Shown one piece after another: positions 19,397 through 29,486 of a stretch of 64,000 nucleotides of DNA. The stretch is from the NCBI GenBank assembly GCA_020426325.1, contig JAGQQG010000008.1, positions 29,011 to 93,010 of the forward strand. Direction: 5' to 3'. The notes below the pieces were generated by a model. That model was not told the origin of the DNA. It saw only the letters and a list, made by a program, of their open reading frames with translations, and searched no databases. Positions within the stretch are counted from its first letter, which is position 1; each line of letters opens with the position of its first letter. Source of the stretch: Planctomycetaceae bacterium (lineage in GTDB: Bacteria > Planctomycetota > Planctomycetia > Planctomycetales > Planctomycetaceae). Position numbers and translations under genes: made by a program.

Positions 19397-21175
19397 ATGT
19401 GTCGATTGAAGTTTTTTTGCTTACTCGTGACTGGTTTTGTCCTGTTGTTGAGTGCTGGCGTTGTCCAAGCAGCCGATACGCCGAGTGCTGTGGCTCCTGT
19501 GATGCGGTTGCTGAAGAGTGGACGCGTCCCTGCAGCCCGGATGGAAGCGATCGTGGAACAGGTTATTCGGCGAGGCAACGAGCATGACCTGGCTTACATT
19601 TATGAGCAGGCATCCGGGACAGATGCCTACGATCCGGAGTTGCGGCTGCACATTTACAACCTGTTGGCCGACGCGGCGGCAGAACGTCAGGTCATCCCCG
19701 CTGGAGACCTGAGCAGTCTTGTTGATGTCATCTCATCCGATCAGGCCGCAGCGTCACCCGAGTTGCGACTCGCGGCGATTCGTCTGGCCGGAGACTGGCG
19801 AGTTGCTCAAGCAGCTGAGTCATTACAGTCGCTGCTGGTCAATCCGGAGACGCCGGAAAACGTCCGGCAAGCAGCCCTGCATTCGCTGACTCTGATCGGA
19901 GGCGATGTCGCTCGGCAAGCGATCGTCAGTCTGACCGATGCCACGCATCCAGTCAGTGTGAGGAGCGAAGCCGTTGCTGCACTGGCATCGTTGGACCTTC
20001 CCATCGCGGTCGAGCAAGCGGTCGGTGTGCTGAACGGTATGAACGCGGATGATGATCCGACTGGCATCGTCTCGGCATTTCTCGATGTCCAGGGTGGCAG
20101 CGACCAACTGGCAACGGCCATCGAACAGTCGCCTCCCTCGAAGGAGATCGCGATGCTTTCCCTGCGGCACATGTACTCGCAGGGACGCAGCGATGCCAGT
20201 CTGTCGACGGTGCTTGGGACAATCGCCGGGATTGAGGCTGACCCGCAGCCGCTCTCACCGGAACAAGTCGCTGCCAAGCTGAAAGAGGTCGAGGCACACG
20301 GCGATGCGAGTCGCGGGGAAGCCGTCTTTCGCCGTGCAGACCTGTCGTGCATGAAGTGCCATGCGGTCAGCAAGGGTGGCGGACAAGTCGGACCCGATTT
20401 GAGTGCACTCGGTGCCAGTTCGCCCGTGGACTACATCATCAACTCGATCTCCAATCCGGATCAGCAGATCAAGGAGGCGTTTGTCACCCGTATCGTGATC
20501 ACCGAGCAGGGGCTGATCCATCAGGGGATCGTGATTGATCGCACGGGGGAACGACTCGTTCTCAAAGATGCAAAAGGGAAGCAGCTCACAATTCCGATCG
20601 CAAGCATTGACGAAGAGGTTGAGGGAAAATCGCTGATGCCCAAAGGACTGATGAAGTTCATGACGGACAGTGAGTTTCTCGACCTCGTGAAGTTTCTGTC
20701 GATGCTTGGCAAACCGGGAACGGAATACGCAATTCGTCAAACCCCGCGGATGCAGCGCTGGCGGGTGCTGAGTTCACCTCCGGCGGAACTCAGTGGTCCG
20801 ACCGTTGATGAGTCTGTTCTCGAAGAATATATGGCGAGTGATCCGAAGACTGTTCCTGCGTACTCCCGCGTGAACGGAGACCTGCCGCTCGGTGAACTGG
20901 CACGCGACACAAATCCGGTGCTCTGGCTGCAGGCTGAGGTGGATGTGTCGCAGGATGGGGATATCGGCATCTCGCTGGATTCTGCGGAAGGGGTGCAGAC
21001 GTGGGTCGGCCCCCGGTCGTCAATCGAGGATCAGATTACGGTCACATTGCCCCGCGGGAGTCACCAGATTCTCTTGCGGGTCGACACGGCCGCACGATCT
21101 TCAGACGTATTGCGGCTCGAACTGTTCCGAGTGGAAGGATCGTCGGCTGAGTTCACAGTGGTCGACGGTGCCTGA
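19397..21175 (+). CDS. secreted HEAT-repeat / CxxCH heme protein (PVC type)
   Basis: A 592-residue secreted protein. Signal peptide: LKFFCLLVTGFVLLLSAGVVQA. HEAT-like helices cover about 30-300 (VRQAALHSLTLIGGDVARQA, VRSEAVAALASLD). A class I cytochrome c-like domain follows (GEAVFRRADLSCMKCHAVSKGG, heme motif C-M-K-C-H near residue 318; PDLSALG). The last 150 residues look beta-rich. It matches the C-terminal half of single-chain PVC-type CxxCH proteins whose N-terminal half is the preceding gene. Because it has its own signal peptide and start it is taken as a real separate gene, and the two may form an exported complex. Confidence 0.85.
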   Translation: MCRLKFFCLLVTGFVLLLSAGVVQAADTPSAVAPVMRLLKSGRVPAARMEAIVEQVIRRGNEHDLAYIYEQASGTDAYDPELRLHIYNLLADAAAERQVIPAGDLSSLVDVISSDQAAASPELRLAAIRLAGDWRVAQAAESLQSLLVNPETPENVRQAALHSLTLIGGDVARQAIVSLTDATHPVSVRSEAVAALASLDLPIAVEQAVGVLNGMNADDDPTGIVSAFLDVQGGSDQLATAIEQSPPSKEIAMLSLRHMYSQGRSDASLSTVLGTIAGIEADPQPLSPEQVAAKLKEVEAHGDASRGEAVFRRADLSCMKCHAVSKGGGQVGPDLSALGASSPVDYIINSISNPDQQIKEAFVTRIVITEQGLIHQGIVIDRTGERLVLKDAKGKQLTIPIASIDEEVEGKSLMPKGLMKFMTDSEFLDLVKFLSMLGKPGTEYAIRQTPRMQRWRVLSSPPAELSGPTVDESVLEEYMASDPKTVPAYSRVNGDLPLGELARDTNPVLWLQAEVDVSQDGDIGISLDSAEGVQTWVGPRSSIEDQITVTLPRGSHQILLRVDTAARSSDVLRLELFRVEGSSAEFTVVDGA

Positions 21176-21282
21176 TGGAATCAAATGTTGGTTGTGATCT
21201 TTCTTGAGACATTTCGCGTTGTCACTTGTGAGTAACAGGGCTCACAACGGATGAGCTGATAATCTCCGGATATCGGTGCAGA

Positions 21283-21912
21283 ATGGAAGAACTGATCGAA
21301 ACACTGTTTGAACATCTTGAGGAACACTGGGTCAAATTCGTGACCGCAGGCCTGTTCATGGGTGTGGGCTGGTTCTTCGGCAAACGTCGCGCCCGCAGCG
21401 AATGGGCGAAGAAAGAGTTTCTCGATCGACTCAACGTGTCGCTCACATCAATCGAGAACGGCACGTTGCGGATTCGTACAATCATTGAAAAGAGTTGTCA
21501 GGACGTGTTCCTGAATTCCGTTGCAGCAGAAGCGATCAACGCGGCTGCCCGAAAGACGACCGAAGAAAACCCCATTCTTCCGCTTGAGAATGAAGATTAC
21601 TGGTACTACCTCAACGCTGTCTTGAATGAAATCGCAGAGAAGTTCGCGGAAGGGCAGTTGAGGCGGGACCTCGGGCTGCCGGTCGAGGTGGGGACATATC
21701 TCATCTGTCTGACCTGCGAACGAGCAGGAGCCGTGCGGACTCAGAAGGTCCGGGCCATGCTCGTCCGCAAGTCGCTACTTTCCAATCTTCCTGAAGAGAC
21801 GCCCGGCTTCGAGAGTCCGACGCACTCGACCCGCTGGGAAACATTGCAATTCCTTGCAAAATCGTATCGGACGGCCCCCCACCAGTTTCTGGAAGTGGAG
21901 CTTTGTCTGTAG
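21283..21912 (+). CDS. hypothetical membrane-anchored protein
   Basis: 209 residues, no family recognised. An acidic N-terminus is followed by one probable transmembrane segment (VKFVTAGLFMGVGWFFG, residues 17-33), a basic stop-transfer stretch (KRRARSEWAKK) and a mainly helical soluble domain with two cysteines in ICLTCERAG (about 143-151). Codon use looks like its neighbours. The spacer before it (21226-21247) contains a perfect 7-bp hairpin TTGTGAG/CTCACAA without a U-tract. The cytochrome-WD40 gene begins 54 bp downstream on the same strand, so co-transcription is possible. Confidence 0.7.
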   Translation: MEELIETLFEHLEEHWVKFVTAGLFMGVGWFFGKRRARSEWAKKEFLDRLNVSLTSIENGTLRIRTIIEKSCQDVFLNSVAAEAINAAARKTTEENPILPLENEDYWYYLNAVLNEIAEKFAEGQLRRDLGLPVEVGTYLICLTCERAGAVRTQKVRAMLVRKSLLSNLPEETPGFESPTHSTRWETLQFLAKSYRTAPHQFLEVELCL

Positions 21913-21966
21913 ACTGAGGGAACACGAATGATTCGATTCATAGTCCTTCAGTCGGAGGTTGCAGGA

Positions 21967-24861
21967 ATGCAATCGCGTGTCAGGTTCGCTGGATTGCTGA
22001 TCGTCAGCACAAGTTTGTTGACAGGTTCTCTGTGGGCTGCGCAGACGGAAACTCCCTCGCCCGACTTCACGACGGACGTGGCACCGATTCTCACGAAGTA
22101 TTGTGCAGGATGTCACAACGATGGCGACAGAGACGGCAACCTCTCACTGGAGTCCTTTGCTTCTCTGATTAAGGGGACCGAAGACGGACCGGCCGTCCTT
22201 CCCGGCGATGCTGCCGGCAGCCGGATGATTCGAGTACTTTCCGGTCAGGAGCCCGCAATGCCTCCCGAGGGAGAACCGCGTCCGACTGAAGAGGAAATCA
22301 CGCTGTTGACTCGCTGGATCGACAGTGGTGCAAAGGGTCCCGCTGGTGTCGAGCCGGATCGTCTGATGCTCGTGGTCCCCAGGATCGAGTCACATGTCGA
22401 TCGTCATCCGATTGCTGCCCTTGATCAGTCGGCTGATGGAAGCAAACTCGCTGTGGCCCGTTATGCGGAGGTGCTGATTTACAAGGTCCCCGATGAAGGA
22501 GCCATCGCCGGCACGAAACCGGTGTTGACGTTGCACGAGTTCCCCGGCAATGTGACCTCTGTGCACTTTGTGGATGACGGGAATCGACTGATCACCGCTT
22601 CGGGTGTTACCGGGTTGGGTGGCGTCGCAGCGATCTGGGATTTGACGACAGGAGCACTGGTTCACGAGTTCAAAGGGCATCGAGACATCCTCTACGATGC
22701 TGAGCTTTCCCCCGATGGCTCGCTGCTGACGACGTGCAGTTACGACAAGTCGATCATTCTCTGGGACGTCGCTTCCGGTGAGCAGGTGCGGACGCTCGCG
22801 GGGCACAACGGTCCTGTGTATGACGTCGCCTTCAGCCCGGATGGACAGTATCTGGTGAGCGCGAGTGCGGATGACACATGCAAAGTATGGAGAGTCGCAG
22901 ACGGCGAACGTCTGGACACGCTCGGCCAGCCACTCAAGGAACAATACACCTGCACCTTCAGTCCGGACGGTAAGATGATCGTCGCCGGCGGAGCAGACAA
23001 TCGTATTCGGGTCTGGAAGTTCATCTCGAAGGACCGACCGCGGATCAACCCGCTGCTGCATTCCCGGTTTGCTCATGAGGGAGCTGTCCTTCGGGTCGAG
23101 TTCACGACCGACGGCCGGAATCTGGTTTCCGTTGCCGAAGACCGAACAATCAAGGTCTGGGACACGACCGAATTCACCGAGCGACAGCTTTGGGAAGATC
23201 AACCCGATGTTGCGAACGCTCTGGCAGTCGGTCCTGATGGAAACACATTCCGCGTCGGACGTCTGGATGGCTCGATCGAACAGTTCCCGATCGACGCAAG
23301 CCCTCACGCTGCGGAAACCGTGGCCGCGAGTACTGTCTCGTTGGCTCAGCCCATACCGATGCCAACCGAAATATCGGAATTGACTGAAGTCGAGCCGAAT
23401 GATTCACCGTCCGCAGCGATGAACGTTGACACGCCGGTACGAATTCAAGGCGTGCTGCATCATGAGTCGATTGATGAAGCAACAGCCGAGGCCGATCAGA
23501 AAGGAGAGAAAGAGACCGTTGACTTCGACATGTTTCGGTTTTCCGCACGCGCGGGTCAGGAGTGGGTGATCGAGGTGGATGCTTCTCGGTCAGGATCTCC
23601 CGTCGATTCCTTTGTTGAGGTGCTGACATCTGACGGCCAGCGGATCGAACGATGGGTTCTTCAGGCGGTCCGGGACTCATACTTCACCTTCCGGGGGAAG
23701 GACGCCAACACGTCGAGCGACTTCCGTATCTTCAATTGGCAGGAGATGCATCTCAATGATTACCTGTACGCCAACGGTGAAGTGACGAAGCTGTGGATGT
23801 ATCCGCGAGGCCCCGACTCAGGGTTCAATGTTTATCCGGGTCAGGGAAACCGCTGGGGTTTTTTCGACACGACGCCTCTGGCACACGCTCTGAATGCGCC
23901 CTGTTACATCGTTGAGCCTCATCCACCAGGAACAAAACTGATTCCCAACGGACTTCCGGTGTTTACGCTCTACTTCGAAAACGACGACGAATGCCGTCGT
24001 ACGCTTGGAAGCGACTCGAAACTGTTCTTCAGTGCACCGCAGGATGGTGACTATCTTGCCAAACTGAAGGACGTGCGGGGACAACAGGGACCGGAGTATC
24101 GCTATTCGCTGAGCATTCGACCACGACAGCCAGACTTTCAGGTCAAGGTGCAGGGAGAGAACCCAACTGTCTCTCCGGGAAGTGCGAAGGAGTTCACGGT
24201 TCAGGCGACTCGGCTCGATGGGTATGAGGGACCGATTCATGTCGACATCACCGGATTGCCCTACGGCTTTGGGGTAACAACGCCGCTTCTCATCGAAGCA
24301 GGTCAGGTCGAGGCGATGGGCGTGATCTGGGCCAATGCGGATGCGGTTGCTCCAGAGGGTGATGAAGCCAAGGCGTCCATGGTGACTGCAACCGCTGAGA
24401 TCAACGGGACACAGGTATCGCACTCCGGCGGTTTGCTGGGAGAGGTCAAACTCGGCGAAGCCCCTAGGTTGACGGTCGAGATTCAACCCGCGCCCGGCGG
24501 AGCCGAGCCGCTCTCGTCGTCCGTCGACGGACCACTGGAATTTGCGATCACTCCCGGAGAGACGATCATGCTTCAGGTGGTGATCGAACGTCACGGCGAA
24601 GATGGCGAGGTGTCGTTCGGCAAGGAGTTTTCGGGACGAAACCTGCCGCATGGCGTGTATGTCGACAACATCGGCCTCAACGGACTGCTGCTTTTGAGTG
24701 GTCAGTCAGAACGGAAAATCTTCATTACGGCTGACGAAGGAGTGTCGGAGCAGACTCGGATGTTCCATCTCTCGACGGATGCCGGAGGTGGGCACGCAAC
24801 CCGACCGGTCATTCTGCATGTGGTTCGCGACAAGCCGTCAAGTGAACGGGCATCGAGGTAA
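21967..24861 (+). CDS. secreted cytochrome-WD40 protein (PSCyt1 + beta-propeller)
   Basis: 964 residues. After a signal peptide (MQSRVRFAGLLIVSTSLLTG) comes a PSCyt1-type heme domain (ILTKYCAGCHNDGDRDG; CxxCH), then about seven WD40 repeats (around 110-440; VAAIWDLTTGALVHEFKGH, SIILWDVASGEQVRTLAGH, CKVWRVADGERL, IKVWDTTEF), then a beta-sandwich region with a pre-peptidase-like segment (TEVEPNDSPSAAMNV) and Ig-like folds. An in-frame ATG at 21928 also has a Shine-Dalgarno-like AGGG, but 21967 has GGAGG 8 bases upstream and starts the signal peptide. It probably acts outside the cytoplasm; the function is unknown. Confidence 0.87.
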   Translation: MQSRVRFAGLLIVSTSLLTGSLWAAQTETPSPDFTTDVAPILTKYCAGCHNDGDRDGNLSLESFASLIKGTEDGPAVLPGDAAGSRMIRVLSGQEPAMPPEGEPRPTEEEITLLTRWIDSGAKGPAGVEPDRLMLVVPRIESHVDRHPIAALDQSADGSKLAVARYAEVLIYKVPDEGAIAGTKPVLTLHEFPGNVTSVHFVDDGNRLITASGVTGLGGVAAIWDLTTGALVHEFKGHRDILYDAELSPDGSLLTTCSYDKSIILWDVASGEQVRTLAGHNGPVYDVAFSPDGQYLVSASADDTCKVWRVADGERLDTLGQPLKEQYTCTFSPDGKMIVAGGADNRIRVWKFISKDRPRINPLLHSRFAHEGAVLRVEFTTDGRNLVSVAEDRTIKVWDTTEFTERQLWEDQPDVANALAVGPDGNTFRVGRLDGSIEQFPIDASPHAAETVAASTVSLAQPIPMPTEISELTEVEPNDSPSAAMNVDTPVRIQGVLHHESIDEATAEADQKGEKETVDFDMFRFSARAGQEWVIEVDASRSGSPVDSFVEVLTSDGQRIERWVLQAVRDSYFTFRGKDANTSSDFRIFNWQEMHLNDYLYANGEVTKLWMYPRGPDSGFNVYPGQGNRWGFFDTTPLAHALNAPCYIVEPHPPGTKLIPNGLPVFTLYFENDDECRRTLGSDSKLFFSAPQDGDYLAKLKDVRGQQGPEYRYSLSIRPRQPDFQVKVQGENPTVSPGSAKEFTVQATRLDGYEGPIHVDITGLPYGFGVTTPLLIEAGQVEAMGVIWANADAVAPEGDEAKASMVTATAEINGTQVSHSGGLLGEVKLGEAPRLTVEIQPAPGGAEPLSSSVDGPLEFAITPGETIMLQVVIERHGEDGEVSFGKEFSGRNLPHGVYVDNIGLNGLLLLSGQSERKIFITADEGVSEQTRMFHLSTDAGGGHATRPVILHVVRDKPSSERASR

Positions 24862-24882
24862 ACGTCAGCAGAGCAGTCCGCA

Positions 24883-25386
24883 TCACTCGAACTGCATCGA
24901 CATTGGCTCAACGATTGCGATCAGGTCAACTCCCTGCTCATGTGTTGATTTCGAAACGATTGCGGAAGTCTCATCGCTTTCCCAAAGGTCGATACGGATC
25001 GCTTCCACCCCACAGGGATTCAACAGACCCGGACAAACTTCTTCCAGGAGATACTGGGCCATGTTCTCGGCCGTCGGGTTGTTCGGCAGGATGAAGAGCT
25101 TCGATGGCACCACCGAGCGGATGGCGGCGATCCCGTTGTCGTCTTCGCGGCTGAGCACGAAGCCATGATCCCAATGGGTATCAATCCAGCCTTTCAGCAA
25201 GGATTTCAGTTCAGCAAAGTCAATGACGCGGCCCACATCATCGACTTGGCTGTGATCAGGTCCGCTCGTAGTGACATAGAAGTCGGCCACATAGTTGTGA
25301 CCGTGAAAGTTCGCGCACTTCCCTTCATGCCCGAGGAGACGGTGTCCCGCACAAAATCGAATCCGTCGCAAGACGGTCACATTCAT
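24883..25386 (-). CDS. queD: 6-carboxytetrahydropterin synthase / PTPS family
   Basis: 167 residues of the 6-pyruvoyl-tetrahydropterin synthase fold. Zinc-binding histidines are seen in [10 protein letters not shown] and NFHGHNYV, and the catalytic Cys in [11 protein letters not shown]. The segments [23 protein letters not shown] and [12 protein letters not shown] are family landmarks, with the His of the WDH segment probably in the catalytic triad. QueD makes 6-carboxytetrahydropterin for queuosine; a PTPS role in pterin biosynthesis cannot be excluded, and no other queuosine gene is adjacent. It ends convergently, 21 bp from the cytochrome-WD40 gene. Confidence 0.88.
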   Translation of the reverse strand: MNVTVLRRIRFCAGHRLLGHEGKCANFHGHNYVADFYVTTSGPDHSQVDDVGRVIDFAELKSLLKGWIDTHWDHGFVLSREDDNGIAAIRSVVPSKLFILPNNPTAENMAQYLLEEVCPGLLNPCGVEAIRIDLWESDETSAIVSKSTHEQGVDLIAIVEPMSMQFE

Positions 25387-25598
25387 TCGTTTGACTCCAT
25401 GATGCTGGTCTGAAACCGCATTCTAAACCGTTTTCGAGGAATGTGCGATGCCCCGGCTTTCGAGGATTTTCACTTGGTTGCACGGCGAAAGATCATATTC
25501 GCACCTCGGAACGGGATCATCCGTGAAATCTCGATGTTCAGTGAGTATTCTGCGAATCTTGGGAATGTAAATGGCACCTGACCTCAGGAGCATGAAGC

Positions 25599-25961
25599 GT
25601 GACACTCGATGAAGCTCAGCAGCGTGTGGATCATTGGATCCAGGAAATCGGAGTCCGTTATTTCTCTGAACTCACGAATCTCGCCCAACTGGTCGAAGAG
25701 GTCGGAGAGGTGGCCCGTGTCATCTCTCGGCAGTACGGCGACCAGAGCTTCAAGGACAGCGACCGTGATATCGACCTGGCTGATGAACTCGCGGACGTGC
25801 TGTTTGTGGTGATCTGTCTGGCGAATCAGACGGGCGTCAACCTCACCGAGGCGTTAGAACGGTCTCTGATCAAGAAGACGAGTCGGGATCGAGAGCGACA
25901 TCAGCAGAATCCGAAGTTAACTGGATCTGAAGTCGAGAATCGTGACGATTGTCTCGGATGA
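25599..25961 (+). CDS. MazG-like nucleotide pyrophosphohydrolase
   Basis: 120 residues, a single MazG-like all-alpha NTP pyrophosphohydrolase domain. Metal-binding motifs are LVEEVGEVARVI (EExxE) and DELADVLFVVICLAN (ExxD), as in the small one-domain MazG proteins that hydrolyse noncanonical or excess (d)NTPs. The start is a GTG with AGGAG 8 bases upstream. The tail (KKTSRDRERHQQNP) is charged and short. The hemE gene starts 80 bp downstream on the same strand. Confidence 0.87.
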   Translation: MTLDEAQQRVDHWIQEIGVRYFSELTNLAQLVEEVGEVARVISRQYGDQSFKDSDRDIDLADELADVLFVVICLANQTGVNLTEALERSLIKKTSRDRERHQQNPKLTGSEVENRDDCLG

Positions 25962-26041
25962 CGCAGGACTGTTCGGCGTGCTACGATCTGATTGAAAGCA
26001 ATCCGTGAAGTGCGAGTCAGACCCCTCGGAGATCAACATCG

Positions 26042-27082
26042 ATGAACGACAAACGGCTGCACGACAGCCGGTTTATGAAAGCTGTCCGCTGTGAACCGTC
26101 CGATACGACACCGGTCTGGATCATGCGTCAGGCGGGTCGCTATCTGCCGGAGTACATGGAGGTTCGCAGCAAAGTCTCGTCGGTGCTCGAGCTTTGTCGA
26201 CGCTCGGACCTTGCTGCAGAAGTCACGGTTTCGGCACAACAGATTCTTGGCGTCGATGCGGCCATCCTGTTTGCAGACCTGCCGCCGCTTTTGATCCCGA
26301 TGGGATTCGAACTCACCTACGAGCCGGGACCAACGATTCACAATCCGCTTCGCCTGGGCGACGATCTCGGCAGAATTCGAGCGATCGAATCGGCCGATGA
26401 GATGGCAGAAGTGATGGAAACCGCTCGGCTGGTTCGCAAGGAACTGGCCGACGACATTCCCTTGATCGGCTTCGCTGGGGCACCCTTCACGCTGGCTTCC
26501 TACGCTATCGAAGGGGGCGGGTCACGCGACTTCAAACACACCAAGACGTTGATGTATGCAGACCCCGGAGCCTGGAATGCGTTCATCGAAAGGGTGGTCA
26601 AGAGTCTGATCATCTATCTTCGCGGGCAGATTACAGCTGGATGCCAGGTGGTGCAGCTGTTTGACAGCTGGGGGGGATGCCTGTCACCGGGCGATTACCG
26701 GCAGTTTGTGATGCCTCACACACAACGAGTCATTCGTGCGATCGAGCAAGATGTGCCAGTGATCAACTTTCTCACCGGTAACCCTGCGTTGCTTCCACTC
26801 TTGCGAGAAGCGGGCGGTCAGGTCATTGGACTCGATTGGCGGGTGGATCTCAAAGACGGTTGGAAAACCGTGGGGCATGACGTGGCAGTGCAGGGGAACC
26901 TCGATCCGGTCTCTCTGTTTGCTGATCTTGAGACCCTGAGAAAGCGGACACGTGACGTGATTGACGCTACCGAAGGACGCCCCGGACATATCTTTAACCT
27001 GGGGCATGGTGTGATGCCGGATATGAAACCGGAGAACGTGAAGGCGCTCGTTGAGATGGTTCATGAGATGGGGCAAAGATGA
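26042..27082 (+). CDS. hemE: uroporphyrinogen decarboxylase
   Basis: 346 residues. HemE removes four acetate carboxyls from uroporphyrinogen III to give coproporphyrinogen III. The N-terminal signature [14 protein letters not shown] and the conserved Asp in [14 protein letters not shown] are present, as are [23 protein letters not shown] and [11 protein letters not shown]. Length matches the family. GGAG is 10 bases before the ATG. The stop codon overlaps the start of hemY by 4 bases (ATGA), so translation is probably coupled. Confidence 0.97.
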   Translation: MNDKRLHDSRFMKAVRCEPSDTTPVWIMRQAGRYLPEYMEVRSKVSSVLELCRRSDLAAEVTVSAQQILGVDAAILFADLPPLLIPMGFELTYEPGPTIHNPLRLGDDLGRIRAIESADEMAEVMETARLVRKELADDIPLIGFAGAPFTLASYAIEGGGSRDFKHTKTLMYADPGAWNAFIERVVKSLIIYLRGQITAGCQVVQLFDSWGGCLSPGDYRQFVMPHTQRVIRAIEQDVPVINFLTGNPALLPLLREAGGQVIGLDWRVDLKDGWKTVGHDVAVQGNLDPVSLFADLETLRKRTRDVIDATEGRPGHIFNLGHGVMPDMKPENVKALVEMVHEMGQR

Positions 27083-28536
27083 ACGGGACTCGTTCCATTG
27101 CCGTGGTCGGGGGTGGACTGACGGGCTTGGCGGCTGCACATCATTTGGGAGAGTTGATCGAGGCCAAACAGCTTCCCATTGAGGTAACGCTGTTTGAGGC
27201 GAGTTCACGAGTGGGTGGAGTCTTTGGCACTCTGCACATTGACGGACATATTGTCGAAACGGGGGCTGACTCGTTCATCACCAACAAGCCTTGGGCCGCT
27301 GACCTCTGCAAGCGGCTGGGGCTTGAGGATCAGCTGATCAGTACCAATTCCGAATACCAGCGGTCGTTCATTTTGTACGAGGGACGACCGGTTCAGACGC
27401 CGGACGGGTTTGAGTTGCTGGTGCCACGGAAACTGCGTGCACTCCTGTCGTCACCATTTCTGAGCCCGCAAGGCAAACTCGACGTCGCGAATGAGGCGTT
27501 CGTGCCTCCGAGAACGGACGAGGCCGATGAGAGCCTGGCCGACTTCACTCGTCGACGGTTTGGTCAGGAAATGCTCGATCGGATTGTGCAGCCGATGGTG
27601 GGTGGCATCTATACAGCCAATCCGGAGCATCTCAGTATGCAGGCCACGTTACCGCGCTACGTCAACATGGAGCGCGAGCACGGAAGCCTGTTGCGTGCGG
27701 TTTGGCAGGAACGAACGTCGTCTGAGCAGGATGGCTCTGGTGGTGAGATGGATCCGCCATCCGGCATCAGCGGGGCAAGGTATGGACTGTTTGCGTCTCT
27801 CAAGGATGGCATGTCCACATTGTTAGATGTCCTTGAACAACGCGTGCGTTCAATTGCCCGTGTGGAATTGGAGTCTCCCGTCTTGTCTGTGGCTCCACAG
27901 TCGTCCGGTTGGTATCGCGTCACAACCTCCGGCGGTGAGGCAAGCACCTTTGACGGTCTGATTCTCGCTCTGCCAGCTTACCGGTCCGGTCAACTGATCA
28001 CCGAATGGGACACGTCGCTTGCTGAGCGTCTTTCACAGATCCCCTATGCTTCAAGTGCGATCCTGGTGTCTGCCCACAACCTCTCCGACATCGAGCATCC
28101 TCTGAATGCATTCGGGCTCGTGATACCACATCAGGAAAAAAGAAAGGTTCTGGCGGTGTCGTTTCTGAGTCGGAAGTTCAAAGGACGATCACCTGACGGG
28201 ACGATCCAGTTGAGGACATTCATCGGCGGGGCAATGCAGCCGGAGTTGTTTGAACGGGACGATGCATCACTGATTGCAATGGTTAGGGAAGAACTCAGAG
28301 ACATCCTCGGCGTGAGAGGAGAGCCACTGTTCCATCACTTGGCCCGGTACGAACGTGCGATGCCTCAATACCATGTCGGTCATCTTGACCTGGTTGCTGA
28401 CATCGAGCGACGCGAAGCAGAACATCGCGGTTTAGCACTGGCGGGGAACGCCTACCGTGGCGTTGGAGTTCCAGACAGCGTTCACAGCGGCGAACAGGCA
28501 GCCGCACGCGTTTTCAATGAGTTAGCGATCGGTTGA
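27079..28536 (+). CDS. hemY: protoporphyrinogen/coproporphyrinogen oxidase (HemY type)
   Basis: 485 residues. An FAD-dependent oxidase that acts near the end of heme synthesis. The dinucleotide-binding fold starts at [17 protein letters not shown] with a following acidic residue ([11 protein letters not shown]); the C-terminal FAD contact is [30 protein letters not shown] and [17 protein letters not shown] are typical of HemY. The gene overlaps hemE by 4 bases. No ferrochelatase (hemH) is next to it, unlike the hemEHY order of Bacillus. Confidence 0.94.
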   Translation: MNGTRSIAVVGGGLTGLAAAHHLGELIEAKQLPIEVTLFEASSRVGGVFGTLHIDGHIVETGADSFITNKPWAADLCKRLGLEDQLISTNSEYQRSFILYEGRPVQTPDGFELLVPRKLRALLSSPFLSPQGKLDVANEAFVPPRTDEADESLADFTRRRFGQEMLDRIVQPMVGGIYTANPEHLSMQATLPRYVNMEREHGSLLRAVWQERTSSEQDGSGGEMDPPSGISGARYGLFASLKDGMSTLLDVLEQRVRSIARVELESPVLSVAPQSSGWYRVTTSGGEASTFDGLILALPAYRSGQLITEWDTSLAERLSQIPYASSAILVSAHNLSDIEHPLNAFGLVIPHQEKRKVLAVSFLSRKFKGRSPDGTIQLRTFIGGAMQPELFERDDASLIAMVREELRDILGVRGEPLFHHLARYERAMPQYHVGHLDLVADIERREAEHRGLALAGNAYRGVGVPDSVHSGEQAAARVFNELAIG

Positions 28537-28563
28537 GAGAACTGCGTCGAGAGAAATTGCAGA

Positions 28564-28941
28564 TCACAAATCCTTGGCCATCCCATCCCGGCGTCGACGT
28601 CTGCGAGTGTTGTGTGCCCACTTGTCGCCGGCCTCCGCCTCGAGGAAGAATGAACCTGCAAAAATTCGATAGAAGAGCAGCAGGACGAAAGCTCCACCGG
28701 TCGCGGCACAGAAGCCGATCGGCGTGATGGGCTTGATAGCCGTTTCGTGCGTGAAGAACATCACCGTTCCACAGCCAATAACACAACCCACGATGCCCAT
28801 CAGCATGGTGGCAATCGCACCACCGGGGTCGCGTCCGGGCATGATGGCCTTGGCTGTGAGTCCGACAATGGTGCCGAAGCCGACCCACATCAGAAACTCA
28901 TTGACTGCATGCTGAAACGCTTCGACAAAACTGGCGTCCAT
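28564..28941 (-). CDS. GlsB/YeaQ/YmgE-family small membrane protein
   Basis: 125 residues from the ATG at 28941, which has AGAGGG 8 bases upstream; the frame extends further but that part is unlike the family. Three or four hydrophobic segments carry the glycine-rich pattern of transglycosylase-associated proteins (WVGFGTIVGLTAKAIMPGRDPGG, MLMGIVGCVIG, IGFCAATGGAFVLLLFYRIF). A basic tail (NTRRRRRRDGMAKDL) ends the protein. Members are often stress-induced; the biochemical role is unknown. It is convergent with hemY, 27 bp away. Confidence 0.8.
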   Translation of the reverse strand: MDASFVEAFQHAVNEFLMWVGFGTIVGLTAKAIMPGRDPGGAIATMLMGIVGCVIGCGTVMFFTHETAIKPITPIGFCAATGGAFVLLLFYRIFAGSFFLEAEAGDKWAHNTRRRRRRDGMAKDL

Positions 28942-29133
28942 GCCATTACCCTCTGATAGCTCCACCGGGCTCGTCTGCACGCGACTTGCGTACGTGCCCT
29001 CATCGCACTTATCGCCCATCCGACCGGCAGACTTGCGATCAGCGTTATCCGTGGGGGCATCGCGCTTTATCGGCAGGGCCAACCTGTTCGTCAAGGTCTT
29101 CTCAGTCGGCAGCTTGCAGACCGGCAGAATGTG

Positions 29134-29397
29134 CTACCCGCCACCGACAGCAGCGACGAAATGAACTTCTTTCGCGTCACCTACCTGTTCCAGAAGCCCC
29201 AGATCGCTGATTCGGGAATCGACGGCCACCGCCAGTCCTGGTCTCAAGTGGTCGCCGTCACACAGTCTTTGACGAATCCCAGGGAACCGCTCTTCTAACG
29301 TAGCGATGATTTCCCGGACGGTGGTTTCGCTCATCTGAATCCGGTCGACACCATCGGTGTGCCGACGGAGCGACGGTGGAATGAAGACTGTCGGCAA
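29134..29397 (-). CDS. MoaD/ThiS-family sulfur-carrier-like protein
   Basis: 87 residues with a beta-grasp pattern and the C-terminal end EVHFVAAVGGG. A terminal Gly-Gly is required for adenylation and thiocarboxylation in MoaD and ThiS. LAVAVDSRISDLGLL matches the central strand region. Typical partners (MoaE, a MoeB/ThiF adenylyltransferase, ThiG) are not beside it, so the pathway is unknown: molybdopterin, thiamine, cysteine or thiolation of another target are all possible. The MaoC gene lies 89 bp upstream on the same strand. Confidence 0.75.
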   Translation of the reverse strand: MPTVFIPPSLRRHTDGVDRIQMSETTVREIIATLEERFPGIRQRLCDGDHLRPGLAVAVDSRISDLGLLEQVGDAKEVHFVAAVGGG

Positions 29398-29486
29398 CGC
29401 TCAACTCCAACACTGAATCGAACAGTCTACAGGCAGCGTCCTGACAGGCATCTCGCTGCTTCGAGTCCATCGGCAGGACATGGCTG

